Source of the DNA: Palsa-504 sp963756575 | GTDB lineage: Bacteria > Actinomycetota > Actinomycetes > Streptosporangiales > Streptosporangiaceae | Direction: 5' to 3' | Length of the DNA stretch: 64,000 nucleotides | Assembly (NCBI GenBank): GCA_963756575.1 | Contig: CAVWOM010000019.1 | Coordinates: 372,001 to 436,000 of the forward strand | Shown: piece by piece, positions 33,138 through 41,718 of the stretch | Position numbering within the stretch: position 1 is the stretch's first letter | Layout: each line of letters opens with the position of its first letter | The notes under the pieces: model-generated | Database searches by the model: none | What the model was told of the DNA's origin: nothing | What the model saw: only the letters and a program-made list of their open reading frames with translations | Translations under genes and position numbers: made by a program

Positions 33138-33287
33138 TGTCCCGGTTCGCGGATCCCGGCGGACGCGCCGGGCCCGCGAACCTTCACTCCGTCTCCACCC
33201 CGGGCGCGCCCGGCTTGCACACGCGGCGCCGATGCTGATCTCGTCGCCGGCGGATACCGGGACATACGAGATGAGAGGAACGTCGCC

Positions 33288-33791
33288 ATGATGTACGGCA
33301 GGCTTACGGTCAACCCGGTCCAGGCCGCGTGGAACACCGTAGCCCGGTTCGATGACTACGGGTCCGCCCAGCGGGCGGTCGACCGGCTGTCCGATGACGG
33401 CTTCCCGGTCGAGCAGCTCGATATCGTCGGGTCGGACCTGCGGCTGGTCGAGAGGGTAACCGGGCGGCTGACCAAGTGGCGCGCCGCGGCCGCGGGCGCG
33501 GCCAGCGGGATGTGGGCCGGCCTGCTGATCGGCATCTTGTTCGGGCTGTTCACCACCGGGCACGCCTGGCTGGCCGTGGTGGCGGCGGGTATCGGCCTGG
33601 GGGTGCTGTGGGGCGGCGTCTTCGGGTTCGCCGCCCACCTGGCGACCCGGGGCGAGCGCGACTTCAGCTCGCTGCGCGGGCTGACCGCGACCCACTACGA
33701 CCTGATCGCGCGCGAGGGAGGCGCCGAGCGGGCCCGGGCCGCGCTCGAGCAGGCCGGCCTGCTGCCGGCCGAGGCCCGCTGGACCGGGTGA
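33288..33791 (+). CDS. General stress protein 17M-like membrane protein
   Basis: A 167-residue protein. Residues 15-60 show the GSP17M domain (ARFDDYGSAQRAVDRLSDDG, FPVEQLDIVGSDLR), a basic turn, then two transmembrane helices (about 72-92 and 97-120). The C-terminal AREGGAERARAALEQAG is soluble. Proteins of this family are induced in general stress and occur widely in actinobacteria; their biochemical role is unknown. GAGAGGAAC precedes the ATG; two consecutive ATG codons exist. Confidence 0.88.
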   Translation: MMYGRLTVNPVQAAWNTVARFDDYGSAQRAVDRLSDDGFPVEQLDIVGSDLRLVERVTGRLTKWRAAAAGAASGMWAGLLIGILFGLFTTGHAWLAVVAAGIGLGVLWGGVFGFAAHLATRGERDFSSLRGLTATHYDLIAREGGAERARAALEQAGLLPAEARWTG

Positions 33792-33804
33792 TCCGCCGGA
33801 CCGG

Positions 33805-34347
33805 TCAGGGCTCCTGCGTTCCCGCGATAGAGGCCCGGATGGCGTCCTCGAGGCCCTCCAGCGGGAACTTGCCGTCGAGGCGCCTGCCGTCGACGTAGAA
33901 CTTCGGCGTGGCGTTGACGCCGTTGCTGAAGCCCTCCTGCACGTCGTGGTCGATCTTCGCGGCGTAGGCGCGGCTCGTGACCTCCTTGCGGAACTGCTCC
34001 ACGTCCAGGTCCAGGCTCTGGGCGTACCCGAGCAGGGAGCCCAGGTCGAGGCCGGACGAGGGCCGCAGCAACAGCTCGTACATCTCCCAGAACCTGCCCT
34101 GGGCGGCGGCCGCCTCGGCCGCCTCCGCGGCCTGCTCCGCGTGCGGATGCAGCTGCGGGATGGGGAAGTTCCGGAACACGAACCGGATCGAGCCCGGATA
34201 CAGGTCGAGCATCCGGTGCAGGTCCCGGGCCGCCCCGCGGCAGAACGGGCACTCGTAGTCGCCGTACTCCAGGACCGTGACGGGCGCGTCGCCGGGCCCG
34301 AGCACATGGTCACCGGCAGTGATCTCAGGCACCGTGAAATTCTCCAC
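33805..34347 (-). CDS. DsbA-family thioredoxin-fold oxidoreductase
   Basis: A 180-residue DsbA-like protein with the active site Cys33-Pro-Phe-Cys36 in YGDYECPFCRGAARDL. Other typical parts are SIRFVFRNFPIPQLHPHAEQ and the cis-Pro loop GVNATPKFYVDG. No signal peptide is visible, so it should work in the cytoplasm, like many actinobacterial proteins of the DSBA group. GTG 34347 is preferred because GGAGG lies eight bases ahead; an ATG 36 bases upstream is possible. It probably keeps thiol balance or handles arsenate/peroxide stress. It is convergent with the stress protein gene. Confidence 0.9.
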   Translation of the reverse strand: MENFTVPEITAGDHVLGPGDAPVTVLEYGDYECPFCRGAARDLHRMLDLYPGSIRFVFRNFPIPQLHPHAEQAAEAAEAAAAQGRFWEMYELLLRPSSGLDLGSLLGYAQSLDLDVEQFRKEVTSRAYAAKIDHDVQEGFSNGVNATPKFYVDGRRLDGKFPLEGLEDAIRASIAGTQEP

Positions 34348-34383
34348 CCACGCTCCTCCGCTGACGACTCGGGTCAAGGTCAA

Positions 34384-34916
34384 CCGTGTCGCCGACAGCG
34401 CCCGGCGTCAAGCCGGCCGGACCGGGTCGTGATCGACGTCAGCCACCCCCGGTCGCAGGGTGGTAGTTGCATAGCAAGCGCGGTCCGCCCCGGCAGCCCC
34501 GGTGGCGGAGCCGCGAATGGTGGTGACCCGTCCCGCCCCGATGGCCGCAACTGCCCCCGCCGCCGCACCCGTCACCCGTAGCCGGCGTCGGTGCCGCCCT
34601 CAGAACCAGGCCGATGGATCCGGGGTGCGGCTCCCTTCGGGTGTGGAGCCTGACGGCCGCCACGGGCCCGCACCCGGCACCGTCCCACCGGCCCCGGCCG
34701 GCACATCTGTCCCGCGGCTCCCGCTCGCCACAGGACGCCGGCCGGCGGCAACCACCACGATGTGATGCTGCGGTGGCTAGAACAACAACGATGTCACATC
34801 GCTGTGGCACCAGACACCGCCCGTGCGGCCAAGACACCGCCCGCGCGGCTCCCGGCCGATACCGCGCGCCCCGCGGGAACCAGCCGTCCCAGCAGCCAGC
34901 AGCCAGCAGCCAGGGG
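34384..34916. other. Intergenic stretch without a recognisable gene
   Basis: About 530 bases between the DsbA gene and the end of the sigma factor gene. Open frames here look random and very GC/Pro/Arg-rich. Visible structure: a perfect 13-base palindrome CGATGTCACATCG at 34789-34801, two tandem copies of a GACACCGCCCGYGCGGC motif around 34810-34848, and a CAGCAGC run near 34892-34912. The gene ends of both neighbours point into it from different sides, so promoters for DsbA and termination for the sigma gene should be here. Confidence 0.5.
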
Positions 34917-35507
34917 TCAGGCGACGTTTCCCGGTAGCCCGGCGCGCAGGGACGACATTCCCCGGGCGGCGTAGCTCCTGATGACGGCCGGCCTGGTCCC
35001 GGTCACCGCGGCGATCTCGGCCTCGGGCAGGTCGGCGAAGTACCGAAGCACCAGGACCTCGCGCTGACGGACGGGAAGCGCGCGCAGGGCCGACAGCAGG
35101 CTGGCCTCCGGGCCGGGAGCCGGCGGGCTGCCCGCTGACGGGCCGGGAGCCGGCGGGCTGCCCGCTGACGGGCCGGGAGCCGGCGGGCTGCCCGCTGACG
35201 GGCCGGGAGGCGCCGGGCCGGCGGCGCGCGTGCCCGCGACGTCCTGGGACTGCGCCACTGACCGGCAGCGGCGGACCAGCGACCGGCGCAGGTAGCGCAG
35301 CGCGGTGTCGGGGCCGGGCAGCGTGCGCCACGTGCCATGCACGTCGGCGAACGCCTCCTGCGCGATCTCCTCCGCGGTGGCCAGGTCGGCCACCAGCAAG
35401 ACGGCGAGCCGCACCAGCGGCCGGTAGTGCTCCTGATAGAGAGCTGCCACCGTACGGCTGACGTCATCATCGCGCCAGCTGGCCTGATCGGCCTTCGGGG
35501 TCCGCAT
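34917..35507 (-). CDS. ECF-type RNA polymerase sigma factor with repeat linker
   Basis: A 196-residue sigma70 family protein. Region 2 is LYQEHYRPLVRLAVLLVADL and AEEIAQEAFADVHGTWRTL; region 4 is LSALRALPVRQREVLVLRYF and AEIAAVTGTRPAVIRSYAARG. Between them, at about 106-135, the linker holds three identical PGPSAGSPPA units. An AGGAGT ribosome site lies in front of ATG 35507. No anti-sigma factor gene is next to it. It probably belongs to the SigE/SigM-like group (ECF of the SACE type). Linker length variation may affect promoter binding; this is inference. Confidence 0.92.
   Translation of the reverse strand: MRTPKADQASWRDDDVSRTVAALYQEHYRPLVRLAVLLVADLATAEEIAQEAFADVHGTWRTLPGPDTALRYLRRSLVRRCRSVAQSQDVAGTRAAGPAPPGPSAGSPPAPGPSAGSPPAPGPSAGSPPAPGPEASLLSALRALPVRQREVLVLRYFADLPEAEIAAVTGTRPAVIRSYAARGMSSLRAGLPGNVA
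35111..35209. repeat. 30-bp tandem repeat inside the ECF sigma factor gene
   Basis: Three perfect copies of a 30-base unit (35111-35140, 35141-35170, 35171-35200) and nine bases of a fourth. In frame, each codes for ten residues, PGPSAGSPPA, so copy number can vary without frameshift. Confidence 0.95.
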
Positions 35508-35671
35508 GGTCGTACTCCTGCTATCGGGCCTGGCTCCGAGCCGGCCCGCGGTCGCTCACTGGTATGCGCCGGCCACCCCGCAGGCGCCAACAACTTCCGG
35601 GCACATTTACCTGGCGGCGCGGATCGCCTCGGTGAGCTTGTCCGGGGAAGGGCCTCAGCAGCCGCATCTCG

Positions 35672-36832
35672 TCACCCCGCGGCCGGGTACTTCAGGCCCA
35701 GGTAGCCGAGGGCGACCGCCGCGTCGATGGGCCGGGGGACCGGGACGACGCAGCTGGCGGCGTCGACGCCGCCGCGGGCGACCGCCTCCAGGCAGCGGGC
35801 CTGCAGCGCGAAGCCCAGGTCCATCGACTCGATGGAGTTGCCGAGCGGGCGCGGTCCGGCCAGGTTGAACATGTGCCCGCGGGCCAGCAGGTGGATGCGC
35901 CTGCCGTCGGTGAGCTCCAGCGTGAGCAGGTCGTCCGGGTACTCGGTCGTGCTCGCCACCTCGGCCGCGCCGGTCAGCCCGGGGACGTCGATCTCGGCCG
36001 GGAAGTGCCCGGAGTTGGCCAGGATCACGCCGTCCCGCAGCAGCGGGAGGTCGGCGGCGGTCAGCACGTCCCGGGCCCCGGTGACGGTGATGATGAGGTC
36101 GGCGCTGGCGATGGCGGCCTCCCGCGGCGGTGCGCCGAACCCGTCCAGGTGGGCCCGGAGCCTGGTCACCGGGTCGACGTCGACGACCGAGACCCGGGCG
36201 TGGGCCGCGCGGAAGCTCGCCGCGACGCCGCGCCCGCAGGCCCCGTAGCCGAACACGGTGACCTGCTCGCCGTGGGTGACCCGGTTGGTCATCCGCAGGT
36301 AGGACTCCAGCGCGCTCTGGCCGACGGCGTGCTCGTTCTCGGCGAACTGCTTGATCGGGCTGTCGTTGATGACCAGGACCGGGCGCCGCAGCCGGTCCCG
36401 GAGCGGCTCGAGCCGCATCCGTCCCGAGGTCGTCTCCTCGGTCCCTCCCACCAGATGGTCATACGGGCGGTCTAGGTACCGGGCGAACAGGTCCCCGCCG
36501 TTGTCCAGGATCAGGTCGGGCCGCGCGGCCAGTACCTCGTCCAGGTAGGAGGCATGAACCTGGCTGTCCTTGGTCGGCCCGCCGATGACGGTGACGCCTT
36601 CGGCCCGCAGCCGCCCGACCGCGTCCGGCTGGGTGGTGTTGAGGTTGCCGGTCGAGACCAGCCGGGCTCCTCCGTCGCGCAGCGTCAGCAGCAGCGCCAC
36701 CGTCTTGGCTTCCAGGTGGATGCCGGTGCCGATGGTCAGGCCGTCGAACGGGCGGGTCCGGGCGAACTCCGCCGAGATCGCCCGCAACAGCCGGCAGTGC
36801 TCGCGGACCCAGTCGATACGCGTGGATTCCAC
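35672..36832 (-). CDS. Adenosylhomocysteinase-like protein
   Basis: A 386-residue protein of the S-adenosylhomocysteine hydrolase family. Conserved features are GTGIHLEAKT (His39, Glu41, Lys43), LDNGGDL near 110-115, TEETTSG (131-137), VINDSPIKQFAENEHAVG with catalytic Lys161 and Asp157, and the NAD-binding GYGACGRGVA (195-204). The C-terminal segment GHMFNLAGPRPLGNSIESMD and the final KYPAAG complete it. It is shorter than the usual 430-490 residues, lacking the N-terminal and tail insertions, so it may be a divergent paralogue. The GTG start follows AGGAGG. True SAH hydrolysis is likely but not certain. Confidence 0.85.
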   Translation of the reverse strand: MESTRIDWVREHCRLLRAISAEFARTRPFDGLTIGTGIHLEAKTVALLLTLRDGGARLVSTGNLNTTQPDAVGRLRAEGVTVIGGPTKDSQVHASYLDEVLAARPDLILDNGGDLFARYLDRPYDHLVGGTEETTSGRMRLEPLRDRLRRPVLVINDSPIKQFAENEHAVGQSALESYLRMTNRVTHGEQVTVFGYGACGRGVAASFRAAHARVSVVDVDPVTRLRAHLDGFGAPPREAAIASADLIITVTGARDVLTAADLPLLRDGVILANSGHFPAEIDVPGLTGAAEVASTTEYPDDLLTLELTDGRRIHLLARGHMFNLAGPRPLGNSIESMDLGFALQARCLEAVARGGVDAASCVVPVPRPIDAAVALGYLGLKYPAAG

Positions 36833-37049
36833 CTGGTCAGACCTCCTTCAGATTTCACCGTCGTACCAACGGTAACTTCCGCCCTCCTGTTCTCACTTAG
36901 TGATCATTTGTGGGGCAATGCCAGGAAGTGGCCGATGAAAGCCGTTTTCGGGGGAGGGGAAGGCGTGCTCATCTAGTCGGCAGCATTCCCGCGGGCACGG
37001 CGGCGGAAGCGATGCGGCTCCTGCTGGACTAGCCGCCGTGCTCCGGGGC

Positions 37050-37301
37050 ATGATCGTTTCCGTGCCGGTATCAATTTTCGAAAACAAGCCCGAGATCTGC
37101 CCGTTCGGTCATCAGCTGTGGCCCGGCGGCGCCCAGGTCAGCTGGAAGCCCTGCATCTGCGCGCCCGCCCGGGAGGGAGCCGGACGCGGCCGCGGCATGG
37201 GGCACGTCCAGGTGTCCTGCCGGGCCTGCCACGACCAGCTCAGGCAGACCGCGTTCTACGAGCCGCCGCACGATATCAGGCACCACCAGGCTGGTGTCTA
37301 G
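37050..37301 (+). CDS. Small Cys-rich conserved protein
   Basis: An 83-residue protein (GTG 37038 would add four residues). It has CPFGHQLWPGGAQVSWKPCI, then CAPAREGAGRGRGMGHVQVS and CRACHDQLRQTAFYEPPHD. The CPxGH, CxC and CxxCH pairs suggest a zinc-ribbon or another metal site. Similar small proteins are found across actinobacteria as hypothetical proteins. No start with a good ribosome site is visible. Function unknown; it stands alone between the SAHH-like and alcohol dehydrogenase genes. Confidence 0.7.
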   Translation: MIVSVPVSIFENKPEICPFGHQLWPGGAQVSWKPCICAPAREGAGRGRGMGHVQVSCRACHDQLRQTAFYEPPHDIRHHQAGV

Positions 37302-37376
37302 CCCCCCTGATCATGTCACTATTTAAACCATGTAACGTCCCGGAGCAGGGAAGAGCCATCATCCGAAGGAGCGTCG

Positions 37377-38489
37377 ATGAAGACCAAGGCCGCTGTCGTC
37401 TACGAGCCAGGTAAGCGCATCGAGATCGAAGAGCTCGACCTGGATGGCCCGAAGGACGGTGAGGTCCTGATCCGCTACACCCACGCGGGCCTGTGCCACT
37501 CCGACATCCACATCGCGCACGGCGATCTCCCGGCCCGGCTGCCCATGGTGCTCGGCCACGAGGGCGCCGGCATCATCGAGGAGATCGGCCCGGGCGTGAG
37601 CCGGGTCAAGCCCGGCGACCACGTCGTCTGCTCCTTCATCCCGAACTGCGGCGTCTGCCGCTACTGCGCCACCGGCCGCCAGTCCATCTGCGACATGGGC
37701 GCGACGATCCTCGAGGGCTACCTGCCCGGCGAGCGGTTCCCCATGACCGGGCCACGCGGCCAGTACGGCGCGATGTGCATGATCGGGACCTTCAGCCAGT
37801 ACGGCACGATCAGCCAGACCTCGGTGGTCAAGGTCGACGACGACCTGCCGCTGGAGAAGGCCGTGCTCGTCGGCTGCGGCGTGCCGACCGGGTGGGGCTC
37901 GGCCGTGAACACCGCCAACGTCGCCCCCGGCGACACCGTGGCGATCTTCGGGATCGGCGGCATCGGCATCAACGCGGTACAGGGCGCCCGCTACGCCGGC
38001 GCGAAGAACGTCGTCGCCATCGACCCGCTGGAGAACAAGCGCGAGAAGGCGATGGAACTCGGCGCCACCCACGCCTTCGCCACGGCCGAGGAGGCGCAGG
38101 CCGCCATCACCGACATGACCAGGGGCCAGGGCGCCGACTCGGCCATCCTCACCGTCGACCTCATGACGGCCGAGGTGGTGGAGGCCGGGTTCAACGCCAT
38201 CGGCAAGGGCGGCACCGTCGTGGTGACCGGCCTGAACAAGCTGGAGATCCCGACCGTCACGGTCTCGGGATCGATCCTGACCCTGTTCCGCAAGACGATC
38301 AAGGGCAGCCTGTTCGGCGACTGCAACCCGACCACCGACATCCCCAAGATCCTCGGCCTGTACCAGGCCGGCGACCTCAAGCTCGACGAGATCATCACCC
38401 GGACGTACAAGCTGGAAGAGGTCAACGAGGGCTACGACGACCTGCTGGCCGGCAAGAACGTCCGCGGTGTCATGGTCCACGAGCACTGA
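37377..38489 (+). CDS. NDMA-dependent (zinc) alcohol dehydrogenase
   Basis: A 370-residue medium-chain dehydrogenase. Catalytic zinc ligands Cys40, His61 and Glu62 (AGLCHSDIH, VLGHEGAGI) are present, as are the structural zinc cysteines Cys91, Cys94, Cys97, Cys105 and the NAD motif FGIGGIGINAVQG. Sequence around GYLPGERFPMTGPRGQYG matches actinobacterial NDMA-dependent methanol/alcohol dehydrogenases in which NAD stays bound and is re-oxidised by an unknown in vivo carrier. A GAAGGAG site precedes the ATG. Downstream MoxR and VWA genes may support its assembly, as in some primary alcohol clusters. Confidence 0.88.
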   Translation: MKTKAAVVYEPGKRIEIEELDLDGPKDGEVLIRYTHAGLCHSDIHIAHGDLPARLPMVLGHEGAGIIEEIGPGVSRVKPGDHVVCSFIPNCGVCRYCATGRQSICDMGATILEGYLPGERFPMTGPRGQYGAMCMIGTFSQYGTISQTSVVKVDDDLPLEKAVLVGCGVPTGWGSAVNTANVAPGDTVAIFGIGGIGINAVQGARYAGAKNVVAIDPLENKREKAMELGATHAFATAEEAQAAITDMTRGQGADSAILTVDLMTAEVVEAGFNAIGKGGTVVVTGLNKLEIPTVTVSGSILTLFRKTIKGSLFGDCNPTTDIPKILGLYQAGDLKLDEIITRTYKLEEVNEGYDDLLAGKNVRGVMVHEH

Positions 38490-38499
38490 CCGGACCCGG

Positions 38500-39363
38500 A
38501 TGGCGATACAGGTCGTAGGGCGCCAGCGCGAGCTGGAGCTGGTGCGAGCCGCGCTCGCGTCTGGCGCCCACATCCTGCTCGAAGGCCCGCCCGGCACCGG
38601 CAAGTCCACCTTGCTACGGCAGGTCGCGGCGGCCCGGCACACCGAGTTCGTGCTGGTCGAGGGCAGCGCCGAGCTCACCCCGAGCCGCCTGATCGGCGCG
38701 TTCGACCCGGCCTTGGTGCTCGAGCAGGGCTACCGGCCGGAGAATTTCTCCGACGGGCCGCTGGTCCGGGCCATGCGCGAGGGCGGCCTGCTGTACGTGG
38801 AGGAGCTCAACCGGGTCCCGGAAGAGACCATCAACGTCCTGCTGACCGTCATGTCCGAGGGCGAGATCAACGTGCCGCGGCTCGGCCGGATCACCGCCGA
38901 CGACAGCTTCCGGCTGGTCGCGGCCATGAACCCGTACGACTCGGTGGGCACGTCCCGGCTGTCGATGGCGCTGTACGACCGGACCTGCCGGGTCTCGGTC
39001 GGCTACCAGGACGCCGAGCACGAGCGGCAGATCGTGCAGCTCGCGGCCGAGCACGCCAAGCAGCCCCTGGTGACTGAGGCGGTCGAGCTGGCCCGGGCCA
39101 CCCGTGAGCACCCCGACCTGCGCTCCGGCGCCTCGGTGCGGGGAGCCATCGACTACGCCCGGCTGGTGCCCGAGCTCGCCGAGATCCGCGCCGTCCCCGC
39201 CGACGACTGGCAGGCCGGCCTGGACGCGGCGCTGACCACCTTGTCCGGGCGGATCCGGCGGCACGAGTCCTGCCAGCGCTCCGCCGACGAGGTCGTCGAG
39301 GAGATCTTCCGGCGGGTGCGGGCCGCGGCCCAGCCGGGAGGTGAGACCAGCCCGGGGGAATGA
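38500..39363 (+). CDS. MoxR-family AAA+ ATPase
   Basis: A 287-residue ATPase. Walker A GPPGTGKST is at 29-37, Walker B GGLLYVEELNRVPEETINVL near 90-108, sensor 1 in LVAAMNPYDSVG, and an Arg finger region in RLSMALYDRTCR. MoxR/NirQ proteins with a VWA partner remodel or insert metal cofactors into enzymes. It begins ten bases after the dehydrogenase stop and overlaps the VWA gene (ATGA), so an operon of three. The likely client is the dehydrogenase, by context. Confidence 0.9.
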   Translation: MAIQVVGRQRELELVRAALASGAHILLEGPPGTGKSTLLRQVAAARHTEFVLVEGSAELTPSRLIGAFDPALVLEQGYRPENFSDGPLVRAMREGGLLYVEELNRVPEETINVLLTVMSEGEINVPRLGRITADDSFRLVAAMNPYDSVGTSRLSMALYDRTCRVSVGYQDAEHERQIVQLAAEHAKQPLVTEAVELARATREHPDLRSGASVRGAIDYARLVPELAEIRAVPADDWQAGLDAALTTLSGRIRRHESCQRSADEVVEEIFRRVRAAAQPGGETSPGE

Positions 39364-40326
39364 CCAGCCCGCCGGCCGCTCCCGGGCCGGCGGGCAACCG
39401 CCGCGGCCGCAGCAGCGGCCCCAGTCGAAGACGGGACGGCCGGACGGCGGGACCACCGGGCGGCGCGACCTGTCCCGGCACGCCCGCTTCGCCGAGATCA
39501 GCCCCGAAGTCGGCGTCCTGGACGAGCAGGCGATGAACCAGGCCCTGGCCGACGACCCGGCCGCGTTCGAGCTCCTGGCCGCCATGACCAGGGCGACCGA
39601 CGAGAACCTGCGCGCCGCCGCGATCCGGCTGTCCGCCCGCATCGTGCTCGAGCGGGCCCGGACCGGACGGCCCGCCATGGGCGGCGTCTCCCGGCTGCGA
39701 ACGGTCCGCGGGGCGGTCGACGGCGACCTCGACATCGACGCCTCGATGGAGGGCCTGTCCGCCGCGCGCGCCGAGGCCCGGCCTCGGCCGACGACCTGAG
39801 CACCGTCCACTGGGCCAAGGCGCATACGGCCTTCGCCGTCGTGGTCGACCGGTCCGGGTCGATGACCGGGGCCCGGCTGGCCGCGGCCGCGACGATCGCC
39901 GCCGCCTGCGCGCTGCGCGCGCCGGCCGAGCACGCCGTGCTGTCCTTCGCCGGCACCATCGACGTGATCCGGCCCCTGGTCAGCGACATCACCCCGGCCA
40001 CGGTGGCCGAGCGGCTGCTCCGGATGCGCGGGCACGGCGTGACCAGGCTAGGCGCCGCCCTCAAGGCCGCGGGGGAGCAGCTGGCGCCCGCCCGGGCCCG
40101 GCGCCGGGTGGTCATCTTGCTGTCCGATTGCCGCAGCACCGACGAGGACGACACGCTCCCGGCCGCCCGCGCCCTGGACGAGCTGATCATCTTGGCTCCT
40201 GGCGACGACCACGAGCAGGCCGCGCACCTGGCCACGCTGGCCGGCGGCCGCTGGAGCACGATCGCGCACCCGCTGGACGCCGCCGCGGCCCTGGATCACC
40301 TGCTGCAGACCAGGGCGACCGCCTGA
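39360..40326 (+). pseudogene. VWA-domain partner of MoxR, frameshifted
   Basis: The ATG overlaps the MoxR stop (ATGA). The protein continues, after a probable first shift, with LSRHARFAEISPEVGVLDEQ and PAAFELLAAMTRATDENLRA. At about 39782 the frame changes again: ADDLSTVHWAKAHTAFAVVV leads to the MIDAS motif VDRSGSMTGARL and on to RRVVILLSDCRSTDED and LDHLLQTRATA. DxSxS and the Thr and Asp of the metal site are all there. Single-base indels would restore a protein of about 320 residues. With MoxR it would form a chaperone pair for cofactor insertion. Confidence 0.75.
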
Positions 40327-40373
40327 AAACGCTTTTAGGCCGAACGGGGCGGCGTGCACGCTCACCCGCCGCC

Positions 40374-40820
40374 TCAACGCCTTCTTCCCCATCGCCTCGG
40401 CCGCCCCTGCGCCGCCTCCGCTGTCCCGAGATACCCAGGTGTCGCCTCGGCCACCGCGCCGATCGCGTCCGCCGGCAGCTCCGCCGGGTCGGCGAACCGC
40501 AGGCGGTCCTTCCCGACCTGGAACGGGCGAAAGGCCGCGCCGTACCGGTCTTGCAGCTCACGCGAGCCGTGGTAGGGCATCAGGTGCACGGTCACGGTGC
40601 TCGCCGCGGTCAGGCCGACGGCGAAGACCAGACGGCCGCCGGGACCCTCGAAGAGCAGGTACCCCGTCAGCTCCTTGTCCTTGCTCACCCGTTCGGCCAG
40701 AACGCCCGCACGCCGGGTGATGATGTCCCGCAGGGTCCGGACGATCGCCCGCTGGTCCGGGCTGGCGCTGGTGAGGAAGATGTCGAGCTCGACGGACGAG
40801 AGCCTGGCCACGAACGCCAT
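40374..40820 (-). CDS. DUF1801-like protein
   Basis: A 148-residue protein with the order of elements of the YdhG/DUF1801 family: a helix SPDQRAIVRTLRDIITRRAG, a middle strand TGYLLFEGPGGRLVFAVGLT and a strand with aromatic residues TVTVHLMPYHGSRELQDRYG, then DPAELPADAIGAVAEATPGY and a basic tail. Family function is not established. It ends with a highly Arg-rich tail (GRPRRWGRRR). ATG 40820 lies six bases after the stop of the hydrolase gene on the same strand. Confidence 0.65.
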   Translation of the reverse strand: MAFVARLSSVELDIFLTSASPDQRAIVRTLRDIITRRAGVLAERVSKDKELTGYLLFEGPGGRLVFAVGLTAASTVTVHLMPYHGSRELQDRYGAAFRPFQVGKDRLRFADPAELPADAIGAVAEATPGYLGTAEAAQGRPRRWGRRR

Positions 40821-40825
40821 GCTAG

Positions 40826-41695
40826 CTAACGCTGTGCTGTCGAGTGATCCCAGTCGGCCAGCAGCGTGCGCAGCGCCGCGGCCAGCGCGACCGGCTCGTC
40901 GAGCATGATGTGGTGGCCCGCGACCGGGATCTCGATCAGCGGCGCGACCCGGCCGAGCCGGTCGTAGATGGCCTCGCCCTGCTGCGGCGTGACCAGGCCG
41001 TGTTCCGCCCGGAACAGCGCGACCCGGCAGTCGAGCCTGGTCAGCAGCTCGGGGGTGAGGTGGTCCCGGACGAAGACCTGCGGGTCGAACTTCCACGTCC
41101 AGCCGCCCTCGGCCGGGCGGATCGAGGTGGCCGCCACGTGCTCGGCGACCCAGGCCAGCACCGGCTGGTCGGGGATCGGGCGGAACCGGGCGATGGCCGC
41201 CTCGCGGGTCGGGTAGACGCGCAACGGCCCGAAGGCCCGGTGCTGGCGCGCCGCGCGGTCCTCCGGGGCCATGTCCCTGATCGGCGAGTCGATGGCGACC
41301 GCCCCGGCGATCAGCGACCCCGACAGGGTAGCCAGCCGCAGCGTGACCAGGCCGCCCATACTGTGCCCGATGACGACGGTGGAGGCGGCGGTTCCGGCGT
41401 CGGTCACGACGGCGAGGACCTCACGGGCCCAGGTGTCGAGGCTGTAGCGGTCCCGCCGGCCGCTGTCGCCGTGACCGGACAGGTCCAGGGCGATCACCCG
41501 CCAGCCGCGGGCCAGCAGCGGCGCGATGTGATCCCACCAGCGGGAGTGGGCGGCGCCCCCGTGGACGAGCACGATGTTGCGGTCGGCCGGATCCCCCCAC
41601 GCCCGGTAGGCGATGGAGGTTCCCTCGCACTCGGTGGCCCGCTCCTCGGGCGAGACGGCCAGGGCGGCGGAGAACCAGGCTGGTGGAGATGACAT
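40826..41695 (-). CDS. Alpha/beta hydrolase
   Basis: A 289-residue hydrolase with the triad visible: Ser in VIGHSMGGLVTL, His in VAGHHIMLDEP at the C-terminus and an acidic residue (Glu/Asp) near FRAEHGLVTPQ. The start of the fold is NIVLVHGGAAHSRWWDHIAP and LDLSGHGDSGRRDRYS. It lies divergent from the FAD oxidase gene and upstream of DUF1801. Similar proteins are esterases, C-C hydrolases or epoxide-like hydrolases; the type cannot be told. ATG 41695 has GGTGGAGATG context. Confidence 0.88.
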   Translation of the reverse strand: MSSPPAWFSAALAVSPEERATECEGTSIAYRAWGDPADRNIVLVHGGAAHSRWWDHIAPLLARGWRVIALDLSGHGDSGRRDRYSLDTWAREVLAVVTDAGTAASTVVIGHSMGGLVTLRLATLSGSLIAGAVAIDSPIRDMAPEDRAARQHRAFGPLRVYPTREAAIARFRPIPDQPVLAWVAEHVAATSIRPAEGGWTWKFDPQVFVRDHLTPELLTRLDCRVALFRAEHGLVTPQQGEAIYDRLGRVAPLIEIPVAGHHIMLDEPVALAAALRTLLADWDHSTAQR

Positions 41696-41718
41696 GACGA
41701 GAAGCCTAGGGTTGTGTT

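Noticed and set aside
34892..34912. CAGCAGC run as a possible CRISPR or satellite
   Set aside because: Only a few imperfect triplet-like copies, no spacers and no cas genes.
34439..34937. Overlapping frames in the 34.4-34.9 kb gap
   Set aside because: Low-complexity Pro/Arg/Ala translation on both strands with no family features; kept as non-coding.
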